64,000 bases of DNA from Vicia villosa (Eukaryota > Streptophyta > Magnoliopsida > Fabales > Fabaceae), in the NCBI RefSeq assembly GCF_029867415.1, contig NW_026705298.1, positions 1 to 64,000 of the forward strand. Direction: 5' to 3'. The translations under genes were made by a program, and so were the position numbers. Below, piece by piece: positions 9,504 through 21,222 of the stretch (position 1 is its first letter; each line of letters starts with the position of its first letter). The notes under the pieces are model-generated. The model saw only the letters and a list, made by a program, of their open reading frames with translations, was not told where the DNA came from and searched no databases.

Positions 9504-12500
9504 CTAGGAGATTGGATTTCAAACATTATGAAGATTTATGGAAATTCAAGCACGGTTTTGCAAATTTGTTTTGATTCAGATCTTTGAATAAGCATGACAT
9601 AGGATTGATCCAGGTTCCAATTGGTTTTAGTTGAAGTCAACCTAATTGACTTTTAACCATAAATTAATTATAGGAACTCAAGCATTGACAAAGGTGAATA
9701 GAACATCAATTTTCATGGTGACTCAAGTGGAAATTAAATAAACTCTTTTCTCTTAGCTAGTTCTTTCATGGATGTATTCGCCATCAATCAAGACTTTTAC
9801 AAAGACATCTAAACACTTCATCAAAAGTTCTGTCCATTCATTTTAACTATGGATCAAAGGTATACACCATTATTTAAACAAGTTCCATTCAATTCTATCC
9901 AAGATTTCTAACAAAGCCTCCATTCAATAACTATTCAAGGCTCTTTCCAAACTTACAAAAAATTACAAAAATAATAATGATTGTTGGACCAAAGTCAGCA
10001 CCCCCTCCTAAACCCTATCCTGTTTCTAAGTCAGCTTCATTTTGCTTCCAACAAGCCATTTCGCTTCATCTTCATAACCTCCAAAAGTACCATATGCCAA
10101 CCCGCGAGATTCCATCAAACCAAATTGCATTGTTAAGCCAGAACCTGCTATACGTGATCTGCATCATTACAGAATTAGTTCAAAAAAAAAGGAGTAACAA
10201 AGCCACCATTAATTCAATACATCTACACCAAGCACTTCTAATCATCCTATCACCTGCAGCAGTAAACATACATAAAAAACCACCTGCAATTACAACCTAA
10301 ACTCGCAGCATTCAGCAACCCATAAGCACACTTCCCACACTACAAAATTCAAATAAACAGCCTTGCACATATAAAACTAACAGCAGCACATACATTCACA
10401 TTAACCAACAAACCACATCAGTTTTAAAATAGTCCCACACTAAATTCAAACCAAAACCTGCTACACATAAAATCCAGGTTCATTCAAAGGAAATTCAACA
10501 AAAGAAACCAGCCCCCTAACAATAAAACCATACCATGTTTCAAGCCAAACTGTGAGTTTCATAAGCCGAATTCAACTCCATGTCGCAACTACAAACCTCC
10601 CAGTTCTGAACCGTCTCAGTAGCAAACGTGCATAACCTACACAAAAGATCATAAACCATTTCAAAAGGTGATGCAAATCATGACCAACAAATAAAACCAA
10701 ATGATCATATCCATTCAACTCCAGGTTTCTTGTTCACTCACCAAAACTAACATACTAATAGTTCTACCATTCATTAGTTCTAACTTACTGGTTGTTAATC
10801 TCTAACTGTCCAACTAATTTGCAATAGTTAACTTTCAGCCAACAACCTAACTGTCAATAAACAGAGTTACCCTAACAGCTTTCATAATTCTAACCTATAC
10901 TATAACTTCAATCAACCTAACCATTCAAACAAACACAATGCTGCCACATATCCACCCAAAGCTCAACAGAAAAAGCCAACGAACCGGTTCCTAAAATATA
11001 CCTGCATCACTGAGACAGCCAGTGCATTTGCATCAGTCCAAGAATACTCGTCAAACCTGTAACATCTCGCATTTGAGCCAAAAAACCGACCTGCACAAAG
11101 ACCGACATAAACCAGTCATGCATACACATATATTTGCATACATTGCAGCCCTGTAACTTCATTCGGTTAAACCAAAATATCGCAAACAAAACAACTCAGC
11201 CATACATCATCATCACTTAACAATTACTACAAATCCTAACCCACCTCCTAACAACCCTGCACCAGTTCAGCATCAAACCTCACACCAGCATGCATTCAAA
11301 ATAAAAACCCAAATAAACAATTCCAAAAAACCGAATAAAACCGAACCATGCTACATTTGAAATAAAACCATCCCTTACATTTCACCTAACCGAAAAATAA
11401 GAAACAATTACTACCTATCAAATCCAGCTCAGCAAATATCCTAAATTCTAATCATTTTCTAGACTGTCAAAACAGAATTTCACAACCAAATGCCAATCTC
11501 TAACTGTTTTCTAAACTCCTAACTAACATGTAACTGCCAATAACAGAACTCATAAATACCTCAAACCAACTTTAACTCTCACCCTTCAATTCATAACTGA
11601 CAACTCTCAATCCTCCCTCTAACTGTTTTCTCCTTGACCCTCTAATTAACCAACCTCCAACTCCCAACAGAATTCATATAACTACCCTAACAGTTATAAC
11701 AGAAAAAACAAGTTTGTAACAACTTCTAACTACCTAACAGAAACTAACAATTCATAACCTGATTCAATCCTCACCCTCTATTGAATAACTGATTCAAAAT
11801 CCAGAGGCTCTCATCTCTCCCACCATAACCGAATCCATCTTCAGCTCTACCTATATAGTCTACTCTTCACCATCTCATTCAGTTCCTTCACTTTCACTTT
11901 CATCCATCATCTCATCATTCTCTCATTCTAACCACACGCACACACCATAACCTTCAACCTATCATTCTTCACTCTCATTCTCCCATCTCTGAACATTCAC
12001 CATCCACACGCCATAATCACCATTTTCCAACCCTCACCTTCCTCGGCTTCTCTCTGCAACATCTCAACTCTCCACCATCTCCCTCATCTCTCTCGAGTTC
12101 ACTCCCCCCCTCTACTGTTAATCCCCATCTTCAACCTTCTCCATCACCATACGCACATCCATAAGGCTGTTAAAGCTCATCATTAGAGCTTTGGCAAGCT
12201 TGTGCTCAGCCCCTCTCCATTCCCACTCTCACGTCAACAACATCAACCACCAGACACGTACAGCAGCATCACAATACCGAAGCGAAAAAGAAAAAGAATA
12301 GAAGAAGAAGAAACGTGAATCAGAAAACGAGAGCAAAAGATTAAGGCGTGTGCTTACTTGAACTTCTTGTTATTGACGATCATCTTCACCTTCGCGTACG
12401 TTCATCATCATCACGAAATCGAAGAAACACTGGATTGCCCTTGCCAAACCGAAGCATTGAGAGATCGAGTGAACAAAGAAGGGAGACCGGGAGAGAGGCA

Positions 12501-12675
12501 TTGGTGACGTGGCCGGACGGTGGCGGGGAAGTTTGACCGGAGACGGAGAGAATCGTCGCCGCCGCTCGAGTGTGGGGAGAAGGCTCTGGTTCGTGTGAGT
12601 CCAAGAGTCACAAACACAAGTAACCCTAAATCCCTCTTTTCTATTAATTTTTTTAATTGAAATTATGAACATTAA
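9504..12675 (+). other. Non-genic DNA, probably U3 and leader of plus-oriented LTR family Y
   Basis: No convincing gene. 9504-9980 is AT-rich with TTGAC-type motifs, resembling an LTR U3. 9980-12100 is A/C-rich on the plus strand, followed by a TATA box (11852-11858), a pyrimidine-rich leader-like part and a GC-rich island (about 12340-12620). This order (U3, TATA, C-rich leader, GC-rich segment) matches the layout of the Ogre and X LTRs in opposite orientation. The left border is unresolved, probably because E0 inserted into it. The ORFs here are short and show no domain. Confidence 0.45.
11852..11858 (+). promoter_or_regulatory. Possible TATA box of family Y
   Basis: TATATAG in the context CTACCTATATAGTCTACTC, followed by a CT-rich stretch typical of plant transcription starts. 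It would give a plus-strand transcript through the Y leader. Confidence 0.4.
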
Positions 12676-12684
12676 TTGAATTAA

Positions 12685-12868
12685 GGGGAGAACTTCTCTA
12701 CCCATCATAAAAAGTTGGGTAGTGTACCTTCCACCAATTACATGATGCCATCTAATCTTAACACATTTAATTATTTATTAAATATTATAGTTGTTTGTTA
12801 TTTTCAAAGCATTTTACTTAGGATGTAACCTTACCCAACTTTTTGAGTTGGGTAGATAAGAATTCACC
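12685..12868. mobile_element. 184-bp MITE, Mutator-like
   Basis: The two ends are imperfect inverted repeats of about 40 bp. The left begins GGGGAGAACTTCTCTACCC; the reverse complement of the right begins GGTGAATTCTTATCTACCC. Each end also contains an AAAAAGTTGGGTA block. It is flanked by a perfect 9-bp direct repeat TTGAATTAA (12676-12684 and 12869-12877), the duplication size of Mutator-type transposons. The interior is AT-rich with no ORF. It lies inside the Y sequence and so is younger than it. Confidence 0.82.
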
Positions 12869-12886
12869 TTGAATTAATCCATCAAA

Positions 12887-12947
12887 TGTGCATAAGGTCT
12901 TATTATTATTAATGAATTAATGTGCATAAGGTCTTATTATTATTAAT
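12887..12947. repeat. Short tandem duplication beside the MITE
   Basis: Two copies of a 27-bp unit (12887-12913 and 12921-12947) beginning TGTGCATAAGGTCTTATTA, followed by a partial copy of the TTATTATTAATATGGATT part. Looks like replication slippage. Confidence 0.75.
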
Positions 12948-14100
12948 ATGGATTTATTATTATTAATATGGATTAACTGGAATTAATGTATTGATTAATA
13001 ATTATTTGACATTAAGCTTGTATACAGTCTGAATTGACATAAGTTTAATGGAAATAATGGGAAATTGATTTTCTTCTTAGTTGAGTTTAATCTAAACATA
13101 CAAAATCTGAAAATCTGATAGTTGGATCCAACACCTTGGGCCACGAATTCCTCAATACACCCTGAGCCCATGATACTTTTTGGTATACAACAAGCTGAAC
13201 AAAAAAACTTCTTGGGCCCTATCACCGAAAATACTAGTTGCACCCCCTGGCCCATTGTCTCTCCTTTTTTGCTATATGAAATATGCTGTAAACAAAAAAC
13301 GATAATCTGTTGGGCCACACGCGCATGGGCTTTGCCCTGTTTTTAGAATCACACCTCTTAACTGCTAATACACCATAGGCAATTAAACAGGGCTTTAGTG
13401 CTAGATTACTGTTACTGCTATTTCCACCCCCTGTTTTGGGCCCAGTTTAGCTTATAACATAACTTTAGTTCATTAGAATTCTGCTAACTCACCCCCTGCA
13501 GTGTAGCTTAGAGTTTCATTTTATTTTTGTTTTGCTTTTATTTTTAGCTCCTAATTCCATTTTTAAATCAAATAAAAAATGCATAAAATCAATGTTAGAT
13601 TTTAGGTTCACTTCACAATAGTTTTTTTTCTTAGTTATAAAAAACATGATAAAACCTTTAATAAAGCTTGTTAGATTCTTAGGTAATTGTCGACATTAAT
13701 CTCCCCATAAAAGTACATAAAAATAGTAGAATTTTTTAGGTTAATTTTGACATTTAATTTCCTTCATTAAAAAGGTCATAAAAAATAGTAGTATTTTAGT
13801 GTAATTTTGCATTAGTACTTGAATTGTTTTTTTGCTAGTTCCATGTTATTTTTGTATGATGCTTGTGTGATTTTATTGCTTGTGTTTTGGCCATATTTTT
13901 GGCCTATGTGGTTAATACCATTTTAATGCTTCTTTTAGAATCTATCCCATGTTAACATTAGGACCTAGACTTGTACATAAATAGGAATTAGAACAACTTA
14001 GATTAGAATTTAGGATTAGTTCTCTATTGCATTCTTTCTCTTTTCGACTCTTTAAGATACTTAATAAAAGGAAGATGCAAATCACAATAAAAAAGTGATA

Positions 14101-14352
14101 GAGAAATGAGTAGGATTCATTCCTTAATCTGTTTCTCAATCGCTTAGTGGCATAGAAACGAGTGGGATTCATTCCCTAATCTGTTTCTCGGTCACTACTT
14201 AATGGGAGAGAAATGAGTGGGATTAATTCTCTAATCTATTTCTCAAACATTAATTAATGGGAGAGAAATGAGTGGGATTCATTCCCTAATCTGTTTCTCG
14301 AACATTACATAATGGGATGGAAGTGAGTGGGATTCATTCTCTAATCTGCTTC
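14101..14352 (+). repeat. Hairpin minisatellite in LTR Y
   Basis: Five tandem copies, about 60 bp each, of GAGAAATGAGTGGGATTCATTCCC-like units. Outer arms GAGAAA/TTTCTC (14101-14137), GAAAC/GTTTC (14155-14187) and GAAG/CTTC (14320-14352) change together. Inner arms GGGA/TCCC and AGGA/TCCT do likewise around the same loop ttcat. Confidence 0.8.
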
Positions 14353-14678
14353 TCGATCATTATACATTTTATGTGATTCGGATCGCAAAGTAAATTCCCT
14401 TTAAAAAACACACAACCAAAAACACTTAAAACACCTAATAATGGTTCAAATTAAAACAAAGTAGAGAAAGCGGTGAGTGGCCCGGTATTGGGAACTGTTC
14501 ACCACTCATCTACCCTAAAAGACACAAACTAATCATTTCTTTTCTTTTGCCTCGTTGGCACCTAAGGGCAATGTTATTTCCGCTTGTACGCATCGTAGGT
14601 CGTCCCTTATGCAAGAGCGCGAACGTTAACTCCGCCCAATAAAAAAACACAAAAACAAACAGAAAATCTTTAGCCGAG

Positions 14679-14713
14679 CTACGGTAACTCTGATTCCTGA
14701 AAAGGATACGTAG
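14679..14713 (+). other. Conserved LTR hairpin, Y version
   Basis: CTACG (14679-14683) pairs with CGTAG (14709-14713), with inner TCC (14695-14697)/GGA (14704-14706). It carries the same ACTCTGATT core as X. It is in plus orientation, opposite to the Ogre and X copies. Confidence 0.65.
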
Positions 14714-15014
14714 GCAGCGGGGTAGGGCCCGTGCGAGTACAATTCTTTATTTTCCCTACATTCTGCATTCATTTCGCATTTAGACATAGACATAGTTTTA
14801 CACCCTTTAGATAGAAACATACATAGGTGGATACCATCGAGTACGATGGGCGTGAGGGGTGCTAGCACCTTCCCCTCGCGTAACCGACTCCCGCACCTGG
14901 ATTCTCTGGTCGCAAGACCTTGTTCCTTCCTATGTAGGTTATCTGATATTCCTTTCCCTTATGGGATAAATATATTGGTGGCAACTCTGTTTATTTTTTC
15001 GCGAGCGTGCGACA

Positions 15015-17984
15015 AGGCGTTCCTGAGATGTTGTAGTGATGATAGAATCCTTGCATGACTTGATCCCGTTGTCGCACTTGGAGAGGGATAAGGAGTCGGA
15101 CTCCTCCCTTCGTTTCGGATGCTTTGATTGCGAAACTGTTCGTATCTGTAATTTTGGACAATATCTTAGATAAAGAGAAAATTTCCAACGGCAAGTTTCC
15201 TCATCAAACTTCTCGCTGATGTCTGTCGGAGAGATGCCATTTGATGGATGACAAGAAACTTCCTCATTCTTTCCTTTAATGTGATATCTTCAAAGAAAGT
15301 CATATGATCACGCGTCCTTTTGAGGAGCTAATTACTTTTATTGAAAGAGGATGAACTGTCTTCGCAACGAAAAACTGCCATTCATCGACTTATGCTGGAG
15401 GAATCTGAACTATCTTCTTGACAAAGACTGCCATTCATTGACTCCGCTGGGGAGTTTAACAAACTGTTTTCTATGAGGAAAACTGCCATTTGTCGACCCT
15501 GATGGGGATGAAACATCTTGGAAGCAAACAAACTGTTTCTTGCAAAGGAACTGCCATTCGCCTATTCCTTGGGTACTAAACAGACAAACTGTCTTTCTTA
15601 AGAAGGACTTCCATTTGTCAATCACTAGGGGAACAAACTGTCTTCTGCTGAAAGAGACCGCCATTTGTTGACCTTGCCGAGAAGTTGAAAAGTGAACAAA
15701 TTGTCTTCTATTGAAAGAGACTGCAATTTGTCAACTTTGATTAGGAATTCCTAAACAAAACGAACTGTCTTCGTGAAAAAGGCTGCCATTCGTTGACTCT
15801 GCTTAGGAAAAAGTGAGCAAACTATCTTCTGCTGAAAGAGACTGTCATTCGCTTAACTTTGCTGAGGAATCTTTAAGCGAAACGAACTGTCTTCGTGAAG
15901 AAGGCTGTCGTTTGTTATCTCCGCTGGAAAAGGTGAGCAAACTATCTTCTGATGAAAGAGACTGTCATTCGCTCACTTTAATAAAGAATCCTGAAACGAA
16001 CTGTCTTCGTGAAGAAGACTACCATTCGTTATCTTCACTTGGAAGAAAGTGAGCAAACTGTCTTCTGCTGAAAGAGACTGCCATTTGCTGACTTTAATAA
16101 GGAACCCTTAAACGAACTGTCTTCATGAAGAAGACTGCCATTCGTTATCTTCACTTGGAAGAAAGTGAGCAAACTGTCTTCTGCTGAAAGAGACTGCCAT
16201 TTGCTGGCTTTAATAAGGAATCCTTAAACGAATTATCTTCGTGAAGAAGACTGCCATTCGTTATCTTCACTTGGAAGAAAGTGAACAAACTGTCTTCTGC
16301 TGAAAGAGACTGCCATTTGCTGACTGTAAAAAGGAATCCTGAAACGAATTGACTTCGTGAAGAAGACTGCCATTTGTTATCTTCTCTAGGAAGAAAGTGA
16401 GCAAACTGTCTTCTGCTGAAAGAGACTGCCATTTACTAAATTTAATAAGGAATCCTTAAACGAACCGTCTTTGTGAAGAAGACTGCTATTCGTTGACTTT
16501 AATAAGGAATCCTGAAACGAACTGCCTTCATGAAGAACACTGCCATTCGTTGCCGTTGCCGTGGAGATTCTGGAGGTGATCAAACTATCTTCCGGAGGAA
16601 GACTACCATTTGTCAATCCGCTGGAGAATCTAAATTATTCTCTTTGACAAAGAGTGCTATCTATTGACCCTGATGGGGAATTGCCAAACTGTTTTCCAGG
16701 AGGAAAAACCGCCACTCGTCAATTCTGCCGGGGAATCTGAACTATTTGGAGAAGAACACCATTTGCCGACTCTGTGGGGAATTCAAACGCGAAACAAACT
16801 ATCTTATTTGAAGAAGATTGCCGAGTGTCGCTCTGCAGGAGAATCTCAGTTGGGGAATTCCAAGAGTAAACAAACTATCTTCCATTCGCCAACTTACTGG
16901 GAATTTCTCAAAGTAAACAAACTATATTCCTCAGGAAGACCACCATTTGTTAACCTCTTGGGAAATCCGGGTGTATGAACTTTCTCTCTTAAGAAGAGAA
17001 TTCTTTCATGACTTTGCAGGGGAAGCTCGAGTATATGCCCAAGTGACTCGGGCACTAACATGATCAAAGCCTAACTAGATTATGCTAACAATGCAGTTAT
17101 GTAAAGCATGCATGAATGTCATGATGATTATAAAATGTAAAGTGAATGTGAATAGAATTACCGTGGATGTGAAATCCTATGATACGACTTGAATTTTGTT
17201 GATCAGAAGATGTCTTCTCCTTGAAAAATGTAGTTTGCACTCCATTGGGGATACCGAGTACTGGTTGTCCGCTGTTTGAAGTGAGTGACATGACTTGAAG
17301 TGAAGATCCGTTATCGGGAGATGTTCGCAAAGCAATCTCATGGGGAAATTTGTTCCTGGAGTCTCAACCGTTTTCGGAGCAACTGTGGGCGTTCTTCCTA
17401 TTGTTTCTGAACCTTAGAAAGAAATTTCACCTTTATTTTGTAAGTAAATTCATTTTATTTTATGAAAACATTTATTTCAAGAAAATGACTGTTTAAACTT
17501 AAAATGCATTTTAAGAAACTGAATAAGACTCGATTGCAAAGAAAAGGCACAAGGCTCAAATTATTATTTATGGAATGGTAATCAGCCAAATGCTTGATTC
17601 CATGGAGTGTTTACAAAGTTGGAAATTGGTAATTTTCGGGAAAAGGGCTACGATGAAACATGACGATCGTTATCTTTCCCTTCCACTCTGAGTTGTTCTG
17701 TATTCGTGCTTCGTAGAAGATGACCCACTGATGATGAATACTCCGCTATGGATTTTTTGAATGATCAAGTTTGTTCTTAACACAGTTACTTGCCATATAT
17801 CCCTAACTTTTGCGTACGTTACCCCTTTCGGGTTTTAAGTCTACCGGGATTGATTATATATATTTTTTATGTCTCTAACTTTTGCCTGAATCGCCCTTTC
17901 GGGTTTTCGATTCACCGAGACGCTCTTTTTTGCCTAAGTCGCTCTTTACGAGTTTTCAACTTAGCGAGTTGTTCTTTTAATTAT
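15015..17984 (-). repeat. F2 relic: Ogre 3' untranslated region with hairpin minisatellite
   Basis: Homologous to the region between pol and the 3' LTR of E2 (from about 26981 rightwards): CCTGAGATGTTGTA and TTGTCGCACTTGG occur in both. Its first ~100 bp and its 3' LTR are missing at the Y junction. From about 15270 to 16980 it is a degenerate array. The best unit is a dimer of about 116 bp (near 16040-16270) whose halves fold as nested stems, for example AACGAA/TTCGTT outside GTCTTC/GAAGAC (16111-16146). E2 and E3 carry a few degenerate units of this type at 28260-28560 and 47030-47330, but a different satellite besides. 17400-17984 is the part next to pol, with the three-hairpin group at about 17812-17975. 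Confidence 0.8.
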
Positions 17985-19281
17985 TTAGGCGAAGTATTTC
18001 TTGACTGCGTCGACGTTCACAGGACGGGTGAATTCTTCTCCATCCATAGTCGTGAGTATTAAGGCTCCTCCAGAGAAAGCTCTCTTGACCACGTATGGGC
18101 CATCATAATTGGGAGTTCATTTGCCCCTCAGATCTGTGAGAAAAGATTGAATCTTTTGGAGTACAAGGTCGCCTTCTTTGTCGTGCGAGGTCGAACCTTT
18201 TTGTCAAAAGCTTTCTTCATTCTTTGTTGATATAGCTGTCCGTGGCATAAAGCTGTCATGCGCTTTTCTTCGATTAAGTTCAACTCATCAAATCGGCTTT
18301 GACACCACTCGGCTTCTGTTAATTTTGCCTCCATCAAGACTCTAATTGATGGGATCTCGACCTCTATTGGTAGGACTGCCTCCATGCCATATACAAGGGA
18401 GAAAGGAGTTGCTCCAGTCGAAGTACGTACAGATGTACGGTAACTATGAAGAGCAAACGGGAGCATTTCATGCCAATCTTTGTAAGTGATGACCATCTTC
18501 TGAATGATTTTCTTGATGTTTTTGTTAGCTGCTTCTACACCCCCATTCATCTTTGGTCTGTAAGGAGATGAGTTGTGATGTTCAATCTTGAATTCTTCAC
18601 AAAGTTCCTTCATCATTTTGTTATTCAAATTTGACCCATTGTCAGTGATTATCTTGCTAGGAATGTCGTAGCGACAGATGATGTGATTCTTGATAAACCT
18701 GACGATAACTTGTCTTGTAACGTTTGCATACGAAGCTGCTTTGACCCACTTGGTGAAATAGTCTATGGATACCAAGATGAAGCGATGTCCGTTGGACACT
18801 TTCGGCTCGATCATTCTGATCATTTCGATTCCCCACATGGAGAAAGGCCAAGGGGAAGAGAGTATATTGAGAAGAGATGGTGGCACATGAATTCTATCGG
18901 CGTAGATCTCACATTTGTGACACATCTTTGCATACTGGTAGCAATCTAACTCCATTGTCAGCCAATAATAACCTGCCCTCAGTATTTTCCTTGTCATGGT
19001 GTGTCCATTGTCGTGAGTACCAAATGAACCTTCATGTATTTCTCTCATGAGTATTTATGCTTCTTTCCCGTCAACGCATCTAAGCAGAACCATGTCGAAA
19101 TTTTTCTTGTATAGGACATCTTCATTCAGGAAGAATCTGTCAGCTAACTTTCTCAAAGTCTTTCTATCTTTTTTTGACGCCCCAAGATGGTACTCTTGCC
19201 TTTGAAGAAAGTTTTTGATGTCGTGATACCACGATTTTCGTCGATGATTGCTTCTACTGTGAAGACGTGAGCGGGCCTATC
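17985..19281 (-). pseudogene. F2 relic: broken Ogre pol, integrase end
   Basis: The minus strand encodes the integrase zinc-finger region (CHKCEIYAD), the core with its Asp and Glu motifs (ITDNGSNLNN; KMNGGVEAANKN) and the start of the C-terminal domain. A frameshift near 18180 then breaks it. Upstream of 19048 stops also break the frame (the first at 19049-19051). The relic ends abruptly at 19281, where LTR X begins; in E2 the same reading continues another ~2 kb into RNase H and RT. Many substitutions relative to E2 and E3 indicate an older copy. Confidence 0.88.
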
Positions 19282-19560
19282 TGTAGCAACCTGCCCTAAA
19301 AATAAAGATTTAGAGTCGCCACCTATTCTGAAGGGCGAATAGGAAACCCTACGCAGTTATGAGATTCAGGGTAAGTTATTATAATCAGGTCGAGGGAAGG
19401 TGTTAGGCACCCTTAACCCTTTCCTATTGGCTTTGAATCTAAGGCAAAGATTTATGGCTAAAATATAAAGGTTAATAGCTAATGAAATGAAAAGGGTGAA
19501 CGGTATGATTTAAACCTGATTAGGATTTTAAGGGGGGAGACTCGCCTTGTTACCAAGTGC

Positions 19561-19597
19561 CTACGTATCTCCTTATGGAGAATCAGAGTCAACGTAG
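19561..19597 (-). other. Conserved LTR hairpin, X version
   Basis: CTACGT (19561-19566) pairs with ACGTAG (19592-19597); inner TCTCC (19568-19572) pairs with GGAGA (19577-19581) around ttat. Compared with Ogre, both outer arms changed together (CTACAT/ATGTAG). Confidence 0.72.
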
Positions 19598-20409
19598 TTC
19601 GGGCACATGGTTGTACGCCTTTGAATTTAATTATGGAGGTGTTTGGAGGCTTTTTGAATGGCCTATCGTAGTTTTGAATAAGGATGAAAATTCGTAGTTT
19701 GATTTGAAGTGTTTTGAATGTTTTAAGTTTTGGGCGTACAACCCTGATTTAATATGTCACCGTTAGATGCGATGATCAATAGATTTGATCAGTACAGCTA
19801 ACGGATTAATGGGGCATTGCTGGTTACTCAGATCGATAGATTCGATCGTCGCGGGAAGCAAATTAAATGTATTTTAAATTATATTTTTTTTTATCTCTCG
19901 TCTAATGCGGCTAATAGATTTAGTCGGGTCGAGGAGAGAGTTAATCGAAGGTTAATGTTTCGCCAAATGGGCAATGGGATCCGGAAAACCCTAATGCATA
20001 TCACCTTTCTAGGGTTTTTATGTAATTTAAAGTAATTAAAACTAATTAATCAAATTACTCGAAATAGTCGAATAATCGAGAATACAATCGAAAAAATAAT
20101 TATTATAATCCTAATCCTAATTTGATTATATTTTCCTACTCCTAATTTATAAATTAATTTAATTAATCATAATTAGTTAATACCTAATTCAATTAATCAA
20201 ACCATAAAATAGAAAATATATAATAAAACCTGGGCTATGATCCTGTGTTGTGCGCTTATGAGTGAGCATGGTGAGTCTCCAGTTTCTGGCGCGTTGAATC
20301 TGAACTAGCTGAAATCTAACGCTTTTTCATTGAGGGCGCATAGTGAGCGCGTATAGAAGAGCCGCACTAGATCCAAAGTTTGTTTACACCGAAAATGGTG
20401 TAAAATAAA

Positions 20410-20480
20410 GGGAGACGACAGGTACCGAACCTGCTTCCTGATGGTCACGTATGCACATCCTTTACCAACTGCACTCAAGT
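20410..20480 (-). other. tRNA-like sequence in LTR X
   Basis: Element strand: TGCAGTTGGTAAAGG (A-box-like, 20459-20473) and GGTTCGGTACC (B-box-like, 20421-20431), with a T-arm GCAGG/CCTGT. It lies after the GC-rich leader segment, as in Ogre LTRs, but its sequence is a different tRNA-like type. Confidence 0.55.
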
Positions 20481-21217
20481 TATTAGTTGTTTCTATAATA
20501 AAGCGAAAATAATAAAAATGAAATCAAATTTTCCCTTTTTTAAAAACCAACAGCCGCGCCCCTACAACACCATCTTCCTCACGTTTTTCTGCAAACATCT
20601 CATATCTATGGCTACGGTTTTTTGATGATTGTTGGGGACGTCGGCCAATTGATGTTTTACGATTCCGACATGGCTGCTGTTGTTGGTCTTTTCCTTTCCC
20701 CCCTTTTCCGATTAAGAGCGGTTCACAATCTGGGGCGGCCAGATCCAGAAGCGGATCGAGATCAGATTCCGATCGGAAGGGCAAATTGGTTGTTCGTGTG
20801 GTGGCGCCGGTGTGTCGCGGCGGAGGAGAGTGGTAGCGTGACGCTCTTCCGACCGACGCGGCGGATCTGTTTTCGACCTTCTCCTTTTCTCTTTCTCTGC
20901 ACAACAAGAATATCAAACAAAAACAAACACAACACATGGATGATAATGTTAGATGTAATGTGACCAAGTTTTGATTTTTGTTTGAATGGATAAGAAGATG
21001 GTGGTCAAGGGAGAGGCTTGGGAATTCTGTTATGGCTTCTCCATTCCTCTTCTATGTGAACAAAAGTATGGAGAAAAGAACAAGTAGCTCTTGAGCATTG
21101 GTTGGTGTTCTTCCTACATGAAGAGAAAGTCCCCTTTTTTTTGTCAACGTCCGTGAAAAAAAGTTTTCTATTGTTCTTTTTTTTATTTTTCGGCTCCCCC
21201 TTTATTCCTGTTGCCTT

Positions 21218-21222
21218 GTTTT
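21218..21222. other. Target-site duplication GTTTT, left
   Basis: GTTTT directly before LTR3, whose first bases TATGGTGTCG are a one-base change from TGTGGTGTCG in LTR1 and LTR2. The partner is 60446-60450. Together they mark one insertion event for the whole 39-kb composite. Confidence 0.8.

Larger units (their letters stand above)
12878..15014 (+). repeat. 3' part of plus-oriented LTR family Y
   Basis: The right border is sharp: GCGAGCGTGCGACA ends at 15014 and F2 Ogre sequence begins at once. The segment holds a hairpin array (14101-14352), the conserved Tat-type LTR hairpin (14679-14713) and TGGCAACTCTG near 14981, a decayed form of the TGGCGACTC motif seen near LTR ends in this lineage. 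The hairpin motif is inverted relative to Ogre and X, which sets the plus orientation. The left end of Y was not found. AGGCG-TG at 12344-12350 matches the five bases after the right end but lacks supporting homology. Confidence 0.6.
19282..21222 (-). repeat. LTR X, part 1 (split by the tandem Ogre)
   Basis: Begins TGTAGCAACCTGCCC directly after the F2 pol relic. It contains TAGAGTCGCCACC (decayed Tat-type motif), the conserved hairpin (19561-19597), a tRNA-like sequence (20410-20480) and a GC-rich leader-like part (20530-20900). It is interrupted at 21223; the rest is 60451-61066. Joined length is 2557 bp with TG...CA ends, and the other end reads GGGGTATGACA as in Ogre. The ORFs at 20524-20967 on both strands are short, without domains, and are treated as chance. 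Confidence 0.82.

Noticed and set aside
9977..10300. 107-codon plus-strand ORF
   Set aside because: In A/C-rich non-genic DNA; no domain and no homologous copy here.
12344..12350. AGGCG followed by TG as the left end of LTR Y
   Set aside because: A 7-base match is likely by chance over several kb, and the sequence before it is not F2.
12340..12620. GC-rich segment with overlapping minus-strand ORFs that looks like a first exon
   Set aside because: Short, overlapping frames without domains; similar GC-rich parts sit in the leader of the X LTR (20530-20900). A captured exon cannot be excluded without a search.
20524..20967. 147-codon minus-strand ORF in LTR X
   Set aside because: Low-complexity, no domain, in the GC-rich leader part of an LTR.
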